A DNA stretch of 64,000 nucleotides from Craspedostauros australis (GCA_026770025.1 JAMXDE010000025.1:62001-126000); one strand, 5' to 3'. Positions 19,288-29,522 are shown, numbered from the stretch's first letter. Numbers and translations are program-made. The notes: a model not told the origin generated them from the letters alone.

Positions 19288-22200
19288 TTACCATCCCAAT
19301 AGTCGCAATCGCAGAGATTCGAATAACGGGCGTGCCAAGGGCTTGGTGAATATGTCAGCCATCTGGTCCAACGTGTCGACCTTCTCGATGGTGATGAGCC
19401 CTTTGCTGACGGCTTCACGGAAGTGATGGTATTTGACATTGATGTGCTTGGTACGAGGACGCATTCTGGGTGCGTTGGCGAGTTCGAGGGCACCGGAGTT
19501 GTCCTCAAATGCTGTGCAGTGAACTGTTGGTGGCGAAGTGTCGAATGACGATATGTGTTGCTTCATTTCGTTGATGAGGTGTATCATGGGTATAACCTCT
19601 CGTAGAGCTTGGCTGAGAGCTACATACTCGGCTTCTGTGGTGCTGAGTGTAACTTCTGTTTGCAGTTTGGAGTTCCATATGATGGGGAATCCTGCATACA
19701 GGACGACGTATCCAGTGCGACTTTTTGCCGTGTTGGGGTCGTTGTTGGCTTGTGCGAAGCCTCCTGCGAAATCTGCGTCAGCGTAGCAATGAATGGAGTC
19801 GTTGGTAGGTGAGATACGGAGTCCCTTATCCCGTGTGTGAGCGAGGTATCGTACAATCCGTTCGATGGCGTCTTCGTGTGACTTCATCGGATGAGCCATG
19901 AAGCGTGCACATTGATGGACTGCGAAGCAGATGTCAGGTCTCGTCGATCGTGTGAGGAAGTTGAGCATCCCCACAACCGATCGATAATCGAATCGTCGAG
20001 TGGCAGCGGGGCCACCGGTGTCTTTGTGTAGGAGCGGTTTGACGGCTGGCGTCGAATAGGTTCGTCCTGGTGCATTAGGATCGATCTTGGCTGCTCGTAT
20101 GATTCGGTCTATGAGTTGCGGTTGTGTGAGTGTGATGGTGTCATCAGTGCGTTGGATGTGAACGCCCAGATACTCACTCATGTTGCCTTCGTCGGTTAGC
20201 GTAAACCGTGCCTTGAGGCGCTCGATGATGTCATCGATCTCGTGTTTGTGTGGGCCAATGATGATGGCATCGTCAACGTACAGCAGAATGGATGTGTTGC
20301 CTTTGTAGAGAAGACATTCGTCGACTTGGCTTTGCCGGAATCCATGCTGCATCAGGCCGTCAACCACGTGTCGGTGCCATACCAAAGCTGCTTGCTTGGT
20401 GCCGTACAGATTCTTCTTGAGTTGGAGAACGTGAGACCTGCTGTCTCCGTCCACGTTGCACCCCTGAGGTACTTGCATGAAGATGTCGCATTCCACATCC
20501 GCTTGCGGGAACGCCAGAACGAAGTCGATTTGGCGAGTGTGCCAGCGCCGTTGGACGGCCATAGTGAGGAATGTCCGAATGGTGGACCATTGCACGACTG
20601 GAGCGAATGTTTCCCAGTAGTTGACACCATATTGTTGCTCTCCTCCATGCACGCATAGCCGTGCTTTCCACTTGTAGATCTCGCCGGTTGCGAGTCTGCG
20701 TTTGCGTTTGAATGACCAGACGGCTTTCAGGATCTTGTGCCCTTTTGGCACTTGATTGCGTTGCACGACCTCCCAATGCTGTCTGGACTGGTGGTCTTCA
20801 ATCTCTTTGTGCATTGCCTCGATGAATTTGTCGCGGTCGTTCTGCTTCTGCATCTGCCCCCAGTACATGGTGTCATCGTCAGCGAGCGTTGCTGCGAATG
20901 ACATGGGGTGCAGATCACCAGAGTTCATGTTGAGGATGTTGGATGCATGGAAGGATCGAGCTGTGTGCGTGTGGTATGATTGGAGTTGGAGTGTAAGCTG
21001 GTTGGTGTCTGCACGTTCTGTTGCGGATGGAGCGGATCGTGATGCGTTCTGCGTGGCGATGGCGCGTGTAGGCGTAGCTCCCTCTGAAGGCGAGCTTGCT
21101 GACTGTCTCGGAAGACGTTGCCTCGGAAGGCTGTGCCCCGGAAGGCTGGACCTCGGAAGGTTGTGCCTCGGAAGGCTGTGCAACTCGCGCTGCATGTCAA
21201 GCTGGAATGGCTTGGCGTCAGGTGCAGCGTTTGTGGTCCCTGGAGGACGCGTGCTTGCGGAAAGCTGGTGCTGAACAGCATGTGTGATGCGTTCGGAGCG
21301 CATCTGTTGCGAGGGCTTGGCTGGTTCATCAATGTGCGTGAGACGTTGCCACTGTGATGCGCCAGGACGCATTAGCGGGTTGGTCTTGACTGTTTGGAAC
21401 CTGTCGTCGAAGTTCAGATGGAACTGTGGCGAAATGTACCCTGTGTCGATCTTGAGAACGATAGGTACGCTGCTCGCATGTTCAGCTGACATGCCAAGGA
21501 AGATGGCGATGTTGGCGCGGCTGCTCCATTTGGGAACCTGAGATCCCTGTTGGAGTGCGGCCTTGAGGATGTATACAGGGCATCCAAATGTGTGAAAGTG
21601 TTGCATTGAGGGTCGGACCTCGATCTGCGCGAATCGCTGGAGTGGCGATATACCTCCCTCTCGAGCAGCGTTCCTTCGGATCTCGGAGGCGTAGCGCAGA
21701 GCATACGGCCACAGAGACGGATGAATGGCATCATGCCAATGGTGCTGCGCATGCAAGAGCATTGAGCGAGCGGACTCTTGGAGGTCGCGGATGCGTCGCT
21801 CGGCGACGCCATTCTGATGATGAGCGTTGACGCCACAGAATGTGATGGTTTGATTGGCTGATGCGACAGCTGTGCGGAACAGCTGCTCAGCGAATCCGCC
21901 GTTGTCGGCGTGGTAGTGGTGTATGCGGACACCGAAGGAGTGAGCATAGCGCTCGAAAGCCTGCTTGGCTTGCAGTGTGTCGGCACCAGACTGGGTGAGC
22001 TGCAAGTGAACGTAGTCAATACCGGAGTACTGATCGACGAACACTGTCGCGCATGTGTATCGCGACCAGGTGTGCGTGCCCTTTTGCTGCGGAAGCACCC
22101 CAGGTTGGCGAGAGACGATCTGATCGACCGACACGATGTGCCCTGGGAATCGCGCTCGCTTGACGACGCGTGTGATGCGATTTGGCTTGCGCCGGCGGAC

Positions 22201-23007
22201 GGCGTTGCCATAGATGCACCCAGAGCAGAGAGGGAACTCGGCCTTGGCCAAGTGCCGTGGTATGATTCCGTGTGATGCCATGTTGCGCAAGACACGGAAG
22301 GGAAGGTGCCCCAAGCGATGGTGCCACCGGAGTAGCTGTCCCTGTGCATCGGATGCACCAACAGGATGTGTTGCCGACTGATCGCGGACCAGTGTGTCGT
22401 TGTCTTGGAGAGGGTCGGGCCTCAATTCGGCGAGCTTGGGGTCTTCTTGAACCTCCATCATGTCGTCGGGGACGTCGGTGATGTTAAGAAGTTCAGGATC
22501 GCTTGAAGGACTGGAGGTAGCGAGGAATGCTGGCGCATGTCGCTTGGCGTGGATGACGGACATCAGAGGCAGGTTGGTGCCAGGATGATGGTAGACAGTG
22601 ACCTTGTGACGCGAAGAGCGCAGGACTGTGTGGTTGCCGTAAGTCGTGCAGGTACGCAGGTGCCTTCCATGATGATTGCGGGGACCTTGATCAGACCATT
22701 GCTGTGGACAGAACAGTCGAATACGAAGCCGTGGCGCGTAGTAAGCGTTGGCTATCTTTATCCGCAGTGGCTGGCCGTCATCATCGAGTATTGTCCAGGA
22801 TAATGTGCCCTTGGATTGAATGGGGATGGACCCTCCAACTCCTTGTATGGCCATGCCGTGGACTGGCTGAAGATCGTTGCTGAAGTCACCACGTTGTCCG
22901 GAGACTGTGGCCGACGTGCAGGTGTCAATTCCGATTGGCACATCACCCATCTGGTGCAATGTCGTCTGCATCGCGGAGATGCCTTGCAGTGCTGTGGCTG
23001 ATAACAT
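19288..23007 (-). CDS. Copia-3a Pol (protease, integrase, RT, RNase H; 1239 aa from first Met)
   Basis: Minus-strand Copia Pol. The protease region reads GIDTCTSATVSGQ, with D-T-C in place of the usual D-[ST]-G. The integrase finger is HHRLGH...CSGC (about 22310-22210), with the DDE core at VSVDQI, YHADNGGF and NGVAERRIRD. RT has LLYVDDAIIIG (about 20290), preceded by WETFAPVVQWSTIRTFL. RNase H shows CYADADFAGG, STTEAEYVAL, DNSGALELA and RTKHINVKYHHF. It ends PLFESLRLRLLGW, typical of Copia C-termini. The first Met (23007) is 24 bases after the Gag TGA with no stop between, so Pol is more likely made by readthrough as Gag-Pol. No internal breaks. Confidence 0.93.
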   Translation of the reverse strand: MLSATALQGISAMQTTLHQMGDVPIGIDTCTSATVSGQRGDFSNDLQPVHGMAIQGVGGSIPIQSKGTLSWTILDDDGQPLRIKIANAYYAPRLRIRLFCPQQWSDQGPRNHHGRHLRTCTTYGNHTVLRSSRHKVTVYHHPGTNLPLMSVIHAKRHAPAFLATSSPSSDPELLNITDVPDDMMEVQEDPKLAELRPDPLQDNDTLVRDQSATHPVGASDAQGQLLRWHHRLGHLPFRVLRNMASHGIIPRHLAKAEFPLCSGCIYGNAVRRRKPNRITRVVKRARFPGHIVSVDQIVSRQPGVLPQQKGTHTWSRYTCATVFVDQYSGIDYVHLQLTQSGADTLQAKQAFERYAHSFGVRIHHYHADNGGFAEQLFRTAVASANQTITFCGVNAHHQNGVAERRIRDLQESARSMLLHAQHHWHDAIHPSLWPYALRYASEIRRNAAREGGISPLQRFAQIEVRPSMQHFHTFGCPVYILKAALQQGSQVPKWSSRANIAIFLGMSAEHASSVPIVLKIDTGYISPQFHLNFDDRFQTVKTNPLMRPGASQWQRLTHIDEPAKPSQQMRSERITHAVQHQLSASTRPPGTTNAAPDAKPFQLDMQRELHSLPRHNLPRSSLPGHSLPRQRLPRQSASSPSEGATPTRAIATQNASRSAPSATERADTNQLTLQLQSYHTHTARSFHASNILNMNSGDLHPMSFAATLADDDTMYWGQMQKQNDRDKFIEAMHKEIEDHQSRQHWEVVQRNQVPKGHKILKAVWSFKRKRRLATGEIYKWKARLCVHGGEQQYGVNYWETFAPVVQWSTIRTFLTMAVQRRWHTRQIDFVLAFPQADVECDIFMQVPQGCNVDGDSRSHVLQLKKNLYGTKQAALVWHRHVVDGLMQHGFRQSQVDECLLYKGNTSILLYVDDAIIIGPHKHEIDDIIERLKARFTLTDEGNMSEYLGVHIQRTDDTITLTQPQLIDRIIRAAKIDPNAPGRTYSTPAVKPLLHKDTGGPAATRRFDYRSVVGMLNFLTRSTRPDICFAVHQCARFMAHPMKSHEDAIERIVRYLAHTRDKGLRISPTNDSIHCYADADFAGGFAQANNDPNTAKSRTGYVVLYAGFPIIWNSKLQTEVTLSTTEAEYVALSQALREVIPMIHLINEMKQHISSFDTSPPTVHCTAFEDNSGALELANAPRMRPRTKHINVKYHHFREAVSKGLITIEKVDTLDQMADIFTKPLARPLFESLRLRLLGW

Positions 23008-23031
23008 TGATTGGATGGGCGTGCCTTCATG

Positions 23032-23034
23032 TCA
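23032..23034 (-). promoter_or_regulatory. In-frame UGA between Copia-3a gag and pol (candidate readthrough stop)
   Basis: Sense sequence GAGAACTGACATGAAGG. The frame is open on both sides of this single TGA and the base after it is C, a leaky context. The same TGA at the same place survives in the diverged Copia-3b (32874-32876). Confidence 0.7.
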
Positions 23035-23037
23035 GTT

Positions 23038-24528
23038 CTCACTGACGTTTCCATCGCTGGGAGTGGAATGCTGGCTACTGTCATAGTGGCCATCACTGTC
23101 GTCGAAGTGGACGTGAGGAGCTGACTTGGCATGGACCTTGACGGATTTGGATGAGGACGATTTCTTGTCGTGCGGGCGCTTCTTCCCAGAGGAGTCAGCG
23201 TTCTTGCCGGATCGGGCGCGACAGTCGGATGTCTTGTGCTTGCCCCATGCCTTGTGGTTGTCACACCAGTGGAAGGTTGTTCCTTGGTGGACGAAGTGCT
23301 TGGGATCGTTGCCCTTTGGCGGATCGCGATTGGCGAGAGGGTGGTTGCCGCGCTTGTGGCGAGCTGTCCCTTTGTTGTCTTTCTTGTTGTTTGCTCGCTT
23401 GCCGGTTGCTTTGGTGAGCGAGGCTTTGAGCTGCTTCGTCTCGGCTCGGAGGGCGAGGAGCTGCTTGTCGCGGGAAAGGCGGTTCCATGTGCCGGCGTTG
23501 ACCAAGCTCTGGTACTTGGTTTCGGCGGTGTTCATGAGACTGACGTAGTCTGGAGTGCCGGAGTCGCTGCAGCGCTGGATGCGGTTGACGAACTCCTCAT
23601 TGTCTGCTGTGTTGTATGCAGTGATGAGTGCGAAGGTCACTTCGCTGCCGACTGCTTCGCCTTTGGACTGTAGAGTGAAGACTTGATTGCGAACGTGGTC
23701 GTTGAGCTTCTTGATGTCGTTGTCGAAGTCTTTGAGCTTCAATCGATGTAGATTCATACGGATGCTCGTGCTGAGGTCATCTGTGTCGATGCTGACATGA
23801 GAGAGGACGACGCGTAGGAGCGTTGGTCCATCCATGAGTCCGTTGATTTCGTATGTGCTGCGCTGTGGCAGGATGCGATTGACGAGGTTGGGGCTCAGCG
23901 AGTTGAGGATGGCGACACCTATGAGGTGCGCAGCTTGCTTCTCGACGCTGTCATTGATGTGACGCAATGTGGCACTGGTGCGCACATGGTCGATGGTGGT
24001 GAGTGGATAGTTGTCGAGGATGTTGTACATGCCTGTTGTTGTGGCGACTTGGAAGATGTCGATGCATTGCATCATCATCGCGCGAGTGCGAATGTTGGCG
24101 AGGAAGACGTTGATGTTCTCTGGAGCGCCTTCGAACTTGTCGTCGCTGAGCTTCTCTTGTGCTGTCTTGATGAGAGCAGCGCCTGTCTTGGTTGTTGGAT
24201 CGATGAGGGATCCATACGGTGTTACAGCGAACTGTGCTGGTTGCTGGTTGGCTGGCGGATTCGGATTGGCTTGGACGACTGGCTGTGCTGCTGCTGCTGC
24301 TTGGACTTGTGTTGCCACTTGCTGCTGGATGATTTGGACGAGCTGTGCCATGTTCAGAGCGATGGGCTGTCCTCCTGCTTGTGGCTGTTGCTGTGCTGCC
24401 TGTGGTTGCGCGGCTGCTTGTCCTGTAGGTGCAGTTGTAGCTGTGGCGTCGTTGGGTTGGTTGCCTTGATCCGCCATGGTCGCTCTTCGAGTTTCGTTGT
24501 TGTTGTTGTTTTTGGTGCGTGCGACCAA
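23038..24528 (-). CDS. Copia-3a Gag (498 aa)
   Basis: Starts MVARTKNNNNNETRRATMAD with a low-complexity Gln/Ala-rich N-terminus (residues about 30-90), then an alpha-helical Gag core of the UBN2/Copia type (about 120-330), a Lys-rich coiled region, and one variant zinc knuckle WCDNHKAWGKHKTSDC in which the second Cys is His (C-H-H-C), followed by a Ser/Lys/His-rich tail ending GNVSEN. The inner Met of MADQGN could be the real start. Stop TGA at 23034-23032. Confidence 0.9.
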
Positions 24529-24572
24529 ACGAAACGATCAGAGCGCGTGTTTCACGTTGCGCAGAGGAAGCG

Positions 24573-24759
24573 TGTGCAGGTTTTTCACGTGACCGGAGGT
24601 GTTGGGGGGTGAAACCTGTCTGTTCTGAAAAATTATGACTGTGCGGAGCGGTCATTTGCTCAACGTGGATCCTACGCGTGGTTTGTGCGGTATCGTCTGT
24701 CCATCGACACTCATTGTTCGGATTCGGCCAGATTCGGGAATTGGCACTAAATCTGCACA
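24573..24759 (-). repeat. Copia-3a 5' LTR (right copy)
   Basis: 187 bp, matches the left copy base for base as far as I compared. Inside the element it is followed (sense) by CGCTTCCTCTGCGC, with no palindrome of the kind seen in Copia-1 and -2. Confidence 0.94.
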
Positions 24760-24764
24760 AGTGA

Positions 24765-24852
24765 GTGCTGGAATGATCCGAAGAACGCAAGCCTCCGCCC
24801 AAGCGGTTGGCGCGTCCCGTCCGAAGACAAAAAAGGCTTCCAACAAGAGTGA
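24765..24852 (+). pseudogene. Gypsy Gag, 3' end
   Basis: After Copia-3a the Gag frame resumes as ECWNDPKNASLRPSG..., completing the CCHC knuckle (C-x2-C-x4-H-x4-C) split at 19067, and stops at TGA 24850-24852. It overlaps the start of the pol frame, which lies one base downstream (+1). Confidence 0.85.
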
Positions 24853-27800
24853 TGAGAACCTCAATGTGGTCTTGACCCAAGAGGTCTTTCATCAACTCGT
24901 CCGATCCTTACCAAGCAAGAGGAATCTGAAGAAGAAGCGTCGCATTGCCGATGTAGTTGATGAAAATGCCAACTACCTGCGTCAATTGAACCAGGACAAT
25001 AATGATAATCGCTCTAGTAGCAGTGCATCTACAGAATACTCAACGCCTACACACAAATGTGCAGCAATTTGCTATAGTCTAGCTAGCCGAAAGGCCAAGC
25101 GCAGTAAACATGACCATATGTCCACCGAAATTATTGGTGAAACGGTTGATAGCAAAGGCGAATTAGTGCAAATGCGTGTCCTGCTAGACTCTGGCACATC
25201 AAGCTGCCTGATACTGAGAAAGTATGCTCCTCGCACACTGAGACACAAAAGTGGACTCATGAAGTGGAAAACAATGGGCGGCAACTTCTATACGTCCAGC
25301 CTGGCCACGATCAACCTAGTGCTGCCTGAATTCCACCTACATAAGTCAATCCGTTGGACCATGCACGTTGATGAAACAACGCAAGTTGAGAATGCCCAAT
25401 ACGATATGATCGTGGGTACAGACTTGATGCATGAGCTCGGAATAGACTTGTCATTCTCAGATAACACAATGACATGGGATAATAGCACGATCCCAATGAA
25501 GAATCGTGGAGTGCTGACAAACAAGGAAGCACTCAACATCGCATACCATATAGCGATGCAGTCTACCCTGCTCAACAAAGCAGAAGATAGGCAGAAGCGA
25601 ATCATGGATGCTGACTACAGCGAGATAGAGCTGGATAAATACGTGTCCAAGCTGAGCCATCTCAGCGAAGTGCAACAACAAAAGCTGCTTGCAACACTCC
25701 AACATACACCAAAGACCTTCAAAGGAGGCCTGGGTACATTGAAGATCAGTCCAGTACATCTGGAACTCAAATCAAATGCAAAGCCATTCCATGGCAAAGC
25801 CTTTCCAGTGCCCAAAGCCTATGAGCGGGTAACAAAGAAGGAGAGCAAACGATTTGAGACGATCGGAGTGTGGGAGAAGTTCTCCAATAGTGACTGGGCT
25901 GCACCCAGCTTCATCCAGCCAAAGAAGACTGGAGATGTCCGAGTACTAACCGACTTTCGGGAGCTCAATAAGCACCTGAAACGGCGACCGTATCCGTTGC
26001 CAAAAATACAGGACATGCTCCAGAAGCTGGAACAGTTCAAGTACGCAACAGCATTCGACCTGTCAATGGGGTACTACCACATTCCATTAGATACCCCCAG
26101 CCAGAATTTGTGCACCACGGTATTACCGTGGGGAAAGTACAGATATAAAAAGCTGCCAATGGGTATATCCACAGCCCCTGACATATTCCAGCGCATCATG
26201 AATGAGCTGCTTGGAGACCTAGAATTCGTACTGGTCTACCTCGATGACATACTAGTCCTGTCGGATACAAATGACAGTGACGACGATCATCTGACAAAAT
26301 GTCATGCTGTACTCGCGCGTCTCCAAGATGCTGGGTTCGTTGTGAACCTGCGCAAGTCGTTCTTCATGATGAAAGAGCTGGACTACTTGGGTTACAAACT
26401 GACACAACGCGGCCTCGAGCCTCAGCCAAAGAAAGTGGAAGCGATACAGCGAGTGCTGCCGCCGTCGACAAAACGACAGCTGAGACGTTTCTTAGGCATG
26501 GTCAACTACTACCGCGATATGTGGAAGCGCAGGAGCCATGTGTTGGCCCCGCTTACCTCCCTCGCCGCCAAGAACATGAAATGGCACTGGGGCAAGACCC
26601 AACAGAAAGCCTTCAATGAAGCCAAACAAATGGTAATGCGAGAGGCAGCGCTTGCATACCCAGATTTTAATAAAGAGTTCCATGTGCACGCCGATGCGAG
26701 CGACTACCAACTTGGTGGCGTGATAGCACAGGAAGGAAGGCCACTGGCATTCTATACTCGTAAACTTAATGCCGCTCAAACGCGGTACACCACAGGAGAG
26801 AAGGAGCTTCTCAGCATAGTCGAAACGCTGAAAGCATTCAACAATATTCTCCTTGGTCAGCAAATAACAATACACACAGATCATCTCAATCTGTTGTACA
26901 AACCGCTATCCTCGAACAGACTCCAGAGGTGGCGAATCCTGCTGGAAGAATATGGGCCAAAAGTAGTCCATGTAAAGGGAGAAAACAACGTAGTAGCCGA
27001 TGCACTATCAAGACTCCCAATGGAACATCGTGACGACGATGTATTCAACACAAACGAAGACGAGAGTGTTCCACTTTCGTACATGTCAACACGGGAAACC
27101 GAAAATGAGGAATTCCCGATGAAACCAGCACTGGTCGAGAAGTACCAGAAAAAGGACAAATCGTTGCAACGAACAATAAAAAATAGTCCGGATGAAAAAT
27201 ACCAGACCAAAGAGGTCGAAGGAGTCCAACTTGTACATTACAAGGACAAGATATATGTACCAACAGAATTGCGCGCAAAAATAGCCAATTGGTACCACTA
27301 TTACTTAGTACACCCCGGGCAAACCCGGATGGAGGCAACCATTAGACAATTGTTCTACTGGCCAGGATTGAAAGCAGACATCGCTGACCGCTGTAAATCC
27401 TGTAAGCAATGCCAACTCTCTAAAAAGAACCGAAAGAAGTATGGTCACTTACCAGCAAAACAAGCTGAAGTCACCCCATGGGAAAGAGTCAACGTCGACC
27501 TCATTGGGCCATACACGATCATCACTCCATCCAAGAAGAAACATGAGATGAGAGCAATGACCATGATCGATCCAGCAACTGGATGGTTCGAAATAGCCGC
27601 AATTGGCCAACCAAACAGTGATGAAACCCAGAAGGCCTTTGATAGCCACTGGCTCGCACGATATCCACGACCCAGCCAATGCGGGTTCGATAATGGAAGC
27701 GAGTTCAAACTCCTGTTTTCTACGATGTGCGATAACTTCGGAATAAAGAAGAAAACCACAAGTAGCTACAACCCACAAGGGAATGCCATCGTAGAGCGAA

Positions 27801-28255
27801 TCCATCAAGTATTGGGCGATGCGTTCCGCACGTTCAAACTAGATGCGATGGAACATGAGGGTCCAGACCCTTGGGAGCCCTTCCTGACGGCAGTTGCCTA
27901 TGCAGTAAGGACCACGTACCACACCACACTCCAAGCAACCCCTGGACAATTGGTGTTTGGACGAGACATGCTCCTACCAGTCCGATTCAAAGTAGATTGG
28001 GCTCACATCGCAAAACGCAAACAGGATACTATCAATCGATCCAACCAAAGAGAAAACTCTCAAAGGATTGCACACCAATACAAAATTGGGGACAAAGTCC
28101 TAGTGACCAAGCCAGGCATCCTTCCAAAGATGGCACAGCCACGGGAAGGACCATACACCGTCAAGGACGTATTTACGAATGGCACACTCCTAGTACAGAA
28201 AGGGATAGTAACTGAACGCATCAACCTGCGTCGGATCATCCCATTCTTCGAGTAG
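24773..28255 (+). CDS. Gypsy Pol polyprotein (protease, RT, RNase H, integrase)
   Basis: Open from within the nested LTR; the first Met belonging to the Gypsy element is 24773 (MIRRTQASAQAV), overlapping gag by 80 bases in the +1 frame, so Pol is probably reached by +1 frameshifting or re-initiation. Protease LLDSGTSSC (about 25187). RT with DFRELNKHLKRRPYPLP and LVYLDDILVLSD (about 26230). RNase H HVHADASDYQLGG (about 26685). Integrase zinc finger HPGQTRM...CKSCKQC (about 27310-27415), DDE core VNVDLIGPY, GFDNGSEF and NAIVERIHQ. A C-terminal GPY-type module (REGPYTVKDV) follows and no chromodomain is seen. Ends RRIIPFFE. No stops. Synonymous sites are more AT-rich than in Copia-4. Confidence 0.95.
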   Translation: MIRRTQASAQAVGASRPKTKKASNKSDENLNVVLTQEVFHQLVRSLPSKRNLKKKRRIADVVDENANYLRQLNQDNNDNRSSSSASTEYSTPTHKCAAICYSLASRKAKRSKHDHMSTEIIGETVDSKGELVQMRVLLDSGTSSCLILRKYAPRTLRHKSGLMKWKTMGGNFYTSSLATINLVLPEFHLHKSIRWTMHVDETTQVENAQYDMIVGTDLMHELGIDLSFSDNTMTWDNSTIPMKNRGVLTNKEALNIAYHIAMQSTLLNKAEDRQKRIMDADYSEIELDKYVSKLSHLSEVQQQKLLATLQHTPKTFKGGLGTLKISPVHLELKSNAKPFHGKAFPVPKAYERVTKKESKRFETIGVWEKFSNSDWAAPSFIQPKKTGDVRVLTDFRELNKHLKRRPYPLPKIQDMLQKLEQFKYATAFDLSMGYYHIPLDTPSQNLCTTVLPWGKYRYKKLPMGISTAPDIFQRIMNELLGDLEFVLVYLDDILVLSDTNDSDDDHLTKCHAVLARLQDAGFVVNLRKSFFMMKELDYLGYKLTQRGLEPQPKKVEAIQRVLPPSTKRQLRRFLGMVNYYRDMWKRRSHVLAPLTSLAAKNMKWHWGKTQQKAFNEAKQMVMREAALAYPDFNKEFHVHADASDYQLGGVIAQEGRPLAFYTRKLNAAQTRYTTGEKELLSIVETLKAFNNILLGQQITIHTDHLNLLYKPLSSNRLQRWRILLEEYGPKVVHVKGENNVVADALSRLPMEHRDDDVFNTNEDESVPLSYMSTRETENEEFPMKPALVEKYQKKDKSLQRTIKNSPDEKYQTKEVEGVQLVHYKDKIYVPTELRAKIANWYHYYLVHPGQTRMEATIRQLFYWPGLKADIADRCKSCKQCQLSKKNRKKYGHLPAKQAEVTPWERVNVDLIGPYTIITPSKKKHEMRAMTMIDPATGWFEIAAIGQPNSDETQKAFDSHWLARYPRPSQCGFDNGSEFKLLFSTMCDNFGIKKKTTSSYNPQGNAIVERIHQVLGDAFRTFKLDAMEHEGPDPWEPFLTAVAYAVRTTYHTTLQATPGQLVFGRDMLLPVRFKVDWAHIAKRKQDTINRSNQRENSQRIAHQYKIGDKVLVTKPGILPKMAQPREGPYTVKDVFTNGTLLVQKGIVTERINLRRIIPFFE

Positions 28256-28273
28256 TGACCATCGGGAAGCAAG

Positions 28274-28805
28274 TGCCCTAGACGGCTGGCTAGATAAACT
28301 ATTGGTGACACAAGACCTAGACTTGTGCACAATAGATACTAGTCATGAATAAGTCACCCAAGCAATCACATTGTTAGTCTCACCTACGAGTCGTGTTAAC
28401 AATCCATCCAGTCGGATCAGTCAAGATTCGAACTGAAGTCGGATTAGTCAAGACTCGAACTGAAGTCGTATTAGTCAAGACTCAAACTGAAGTCAGATGA
28501 GTCAAGATTCAATCGTAAAGAAATATTTGCATATGAGAAGACACTTCTTCAACCAACCATTGACCTCCATTCAAAACAAGAAGGCTAATAGAATGCATGA
28601 ATACGATTGACCAAGAGGTGCAAGCCGAATCATCTCGGGATGCATGAATCTGATCGACCAAGAGGTGCAGACAGCAGAAGAGAGAGAGAGAGCTCAAGTA
28701 ATCATAATTTTTGGAATTACATCATCAACAACAACCTCAATCGTATCAAGTACAAAATCAATCGTAGAAAAAAATACAACTTCAATCGTACGCCGGCATA
28801 AGGCA
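28274..28805 (+). repeat. Gypsy 3' LTR
   Basis: 532 bp, one difference from the 5' LTR noted (GTATTAGTC against GTATCAGTC in the tandem-repeat zone). Followed by the duplication CGCAG. Confidence 0.93.
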
Positions 28806-28810
28806 CGCAG

Positions 28811-29522
28811 GAGAAAATTATTCTGCGGAGAAGCAACTGCTCGTCGCAGGGTTCGGTCCAACGTTCGAGTACACTGCAGCATCTACGCCGCAACAGAACG
28901 GTCGCGTGGAAAGAAAATTCGCCACGTTGTACGGGAAAGTCCGAGCCATGCTCAACCACACACACCTGCCTAAAAACGTCCGAGGAAAATTATGGGCCGA
29001 GGCGGCCAGAACCGCTACCCAACTGGAGAATATCATCGGGACGAAAACGAGAGAACCAGCATGCGTACTATTCAACAACCGGATCCCCACCTACGTGGAT
29101 GGATTGCGCGTTTTTGGAGAAATAGGCATGGTGTACATCGGCGGCCGCACGATAAAGGCGAAGCTGGACGACAGATCCAGACCAGCTATGTTCGTCGGAT
29201 ACGGCCAGTCACACGCGAAAGGAGTATATCGAATGCTGAACCTCGCAACAACTAAGATCCTAATCACGAGAGACATGACATGGATGAATCAGTCATATGG
29301 GCAATTCAGAGGTATCGAGAATGCCAACAGATCAATATTGATAGATCTGGAAGATGACGACTCTACATCGGGTATGAAGACTCGACACACGAGAGCAGCT
29401 TGGGAGCGACGATCGGAGACCATCAAAGGAATGGAGACCGACGACGCAGATCGCAGCAGCAGAGCCGGAGAGAAAGAGGATATAGAAGACGCTGCGCGAG
29501 GGCAAGATAGCTTGCTCCCTAC
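28811..29522 (+). pseudogene. Copia-2 integrase, second half, and linker
   Basis: Resumes the Copia-2 frame after the Gypsy insertion: GENYSAEKQLLVAGFGPTFE, then TPQQNGRVERKFATLYGKVR with the catalytic Glu, and the C-terminal integrase region (REPACVLFNN..., ITRDMTWMNQSYGQFRG), matching Copia-1 residue patterns closely. It passes into a charged linker and is cut by a Gypsy solo LTR after LLP. Confidence 0.9.

Larger units (their letters stand above)
19068..24759 (-). mobile_element. Copia-3a, complete LTR retrotransposon
   Basis: 5692 bp, with 187-bp LTRs (19068-19254, 24573-24759) that look identical, start TGTGCAG and end CTGCACA, and a 5-bp duplication AGTGA (19063-19067, 24760-24764) inside the zinc knuckle of the Gypsy Gag. 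Gag and pol are in the same frame, separated by a TGA. The purine tract AGAGGGAG (sense) abuts the 3' LTR. It is the youngest event at this site and probably intact. Confidence 0.96.
17623..28805 (+). mobile_element. Gypsy (Ty3-type) element, complete but split by Copia-3a
   Basis: LTRs of 532 bp (17623-18154, 28274-28805), TGCCCTAG to GCATAAGGCA, differing by eye at one site. Perfect 5-bp duplication CGCAG (17618-17622, 28806-28810) inside the integrase of Copia-2. Subtracting Copia-3a (5692 bp plus the 5-bp duplication) leaves an element of about 5.5 kb. Order gag, protease, RT, RNase H, integrase marks it as Ty3/Gypsy. Polypurine-like GGGAAGCAAG precedes the 3' LTR. Apart from the nested insertion, both frames are open. 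Confidence 0.95.

Noticed and set aside
24635-24772. Start of the Gypsy pol ORF within the Copia-3a LTR
   Set aside because: The first codons come from the inserted LTR, not from the Gypsy element; the native frame continues from the gag overlap.
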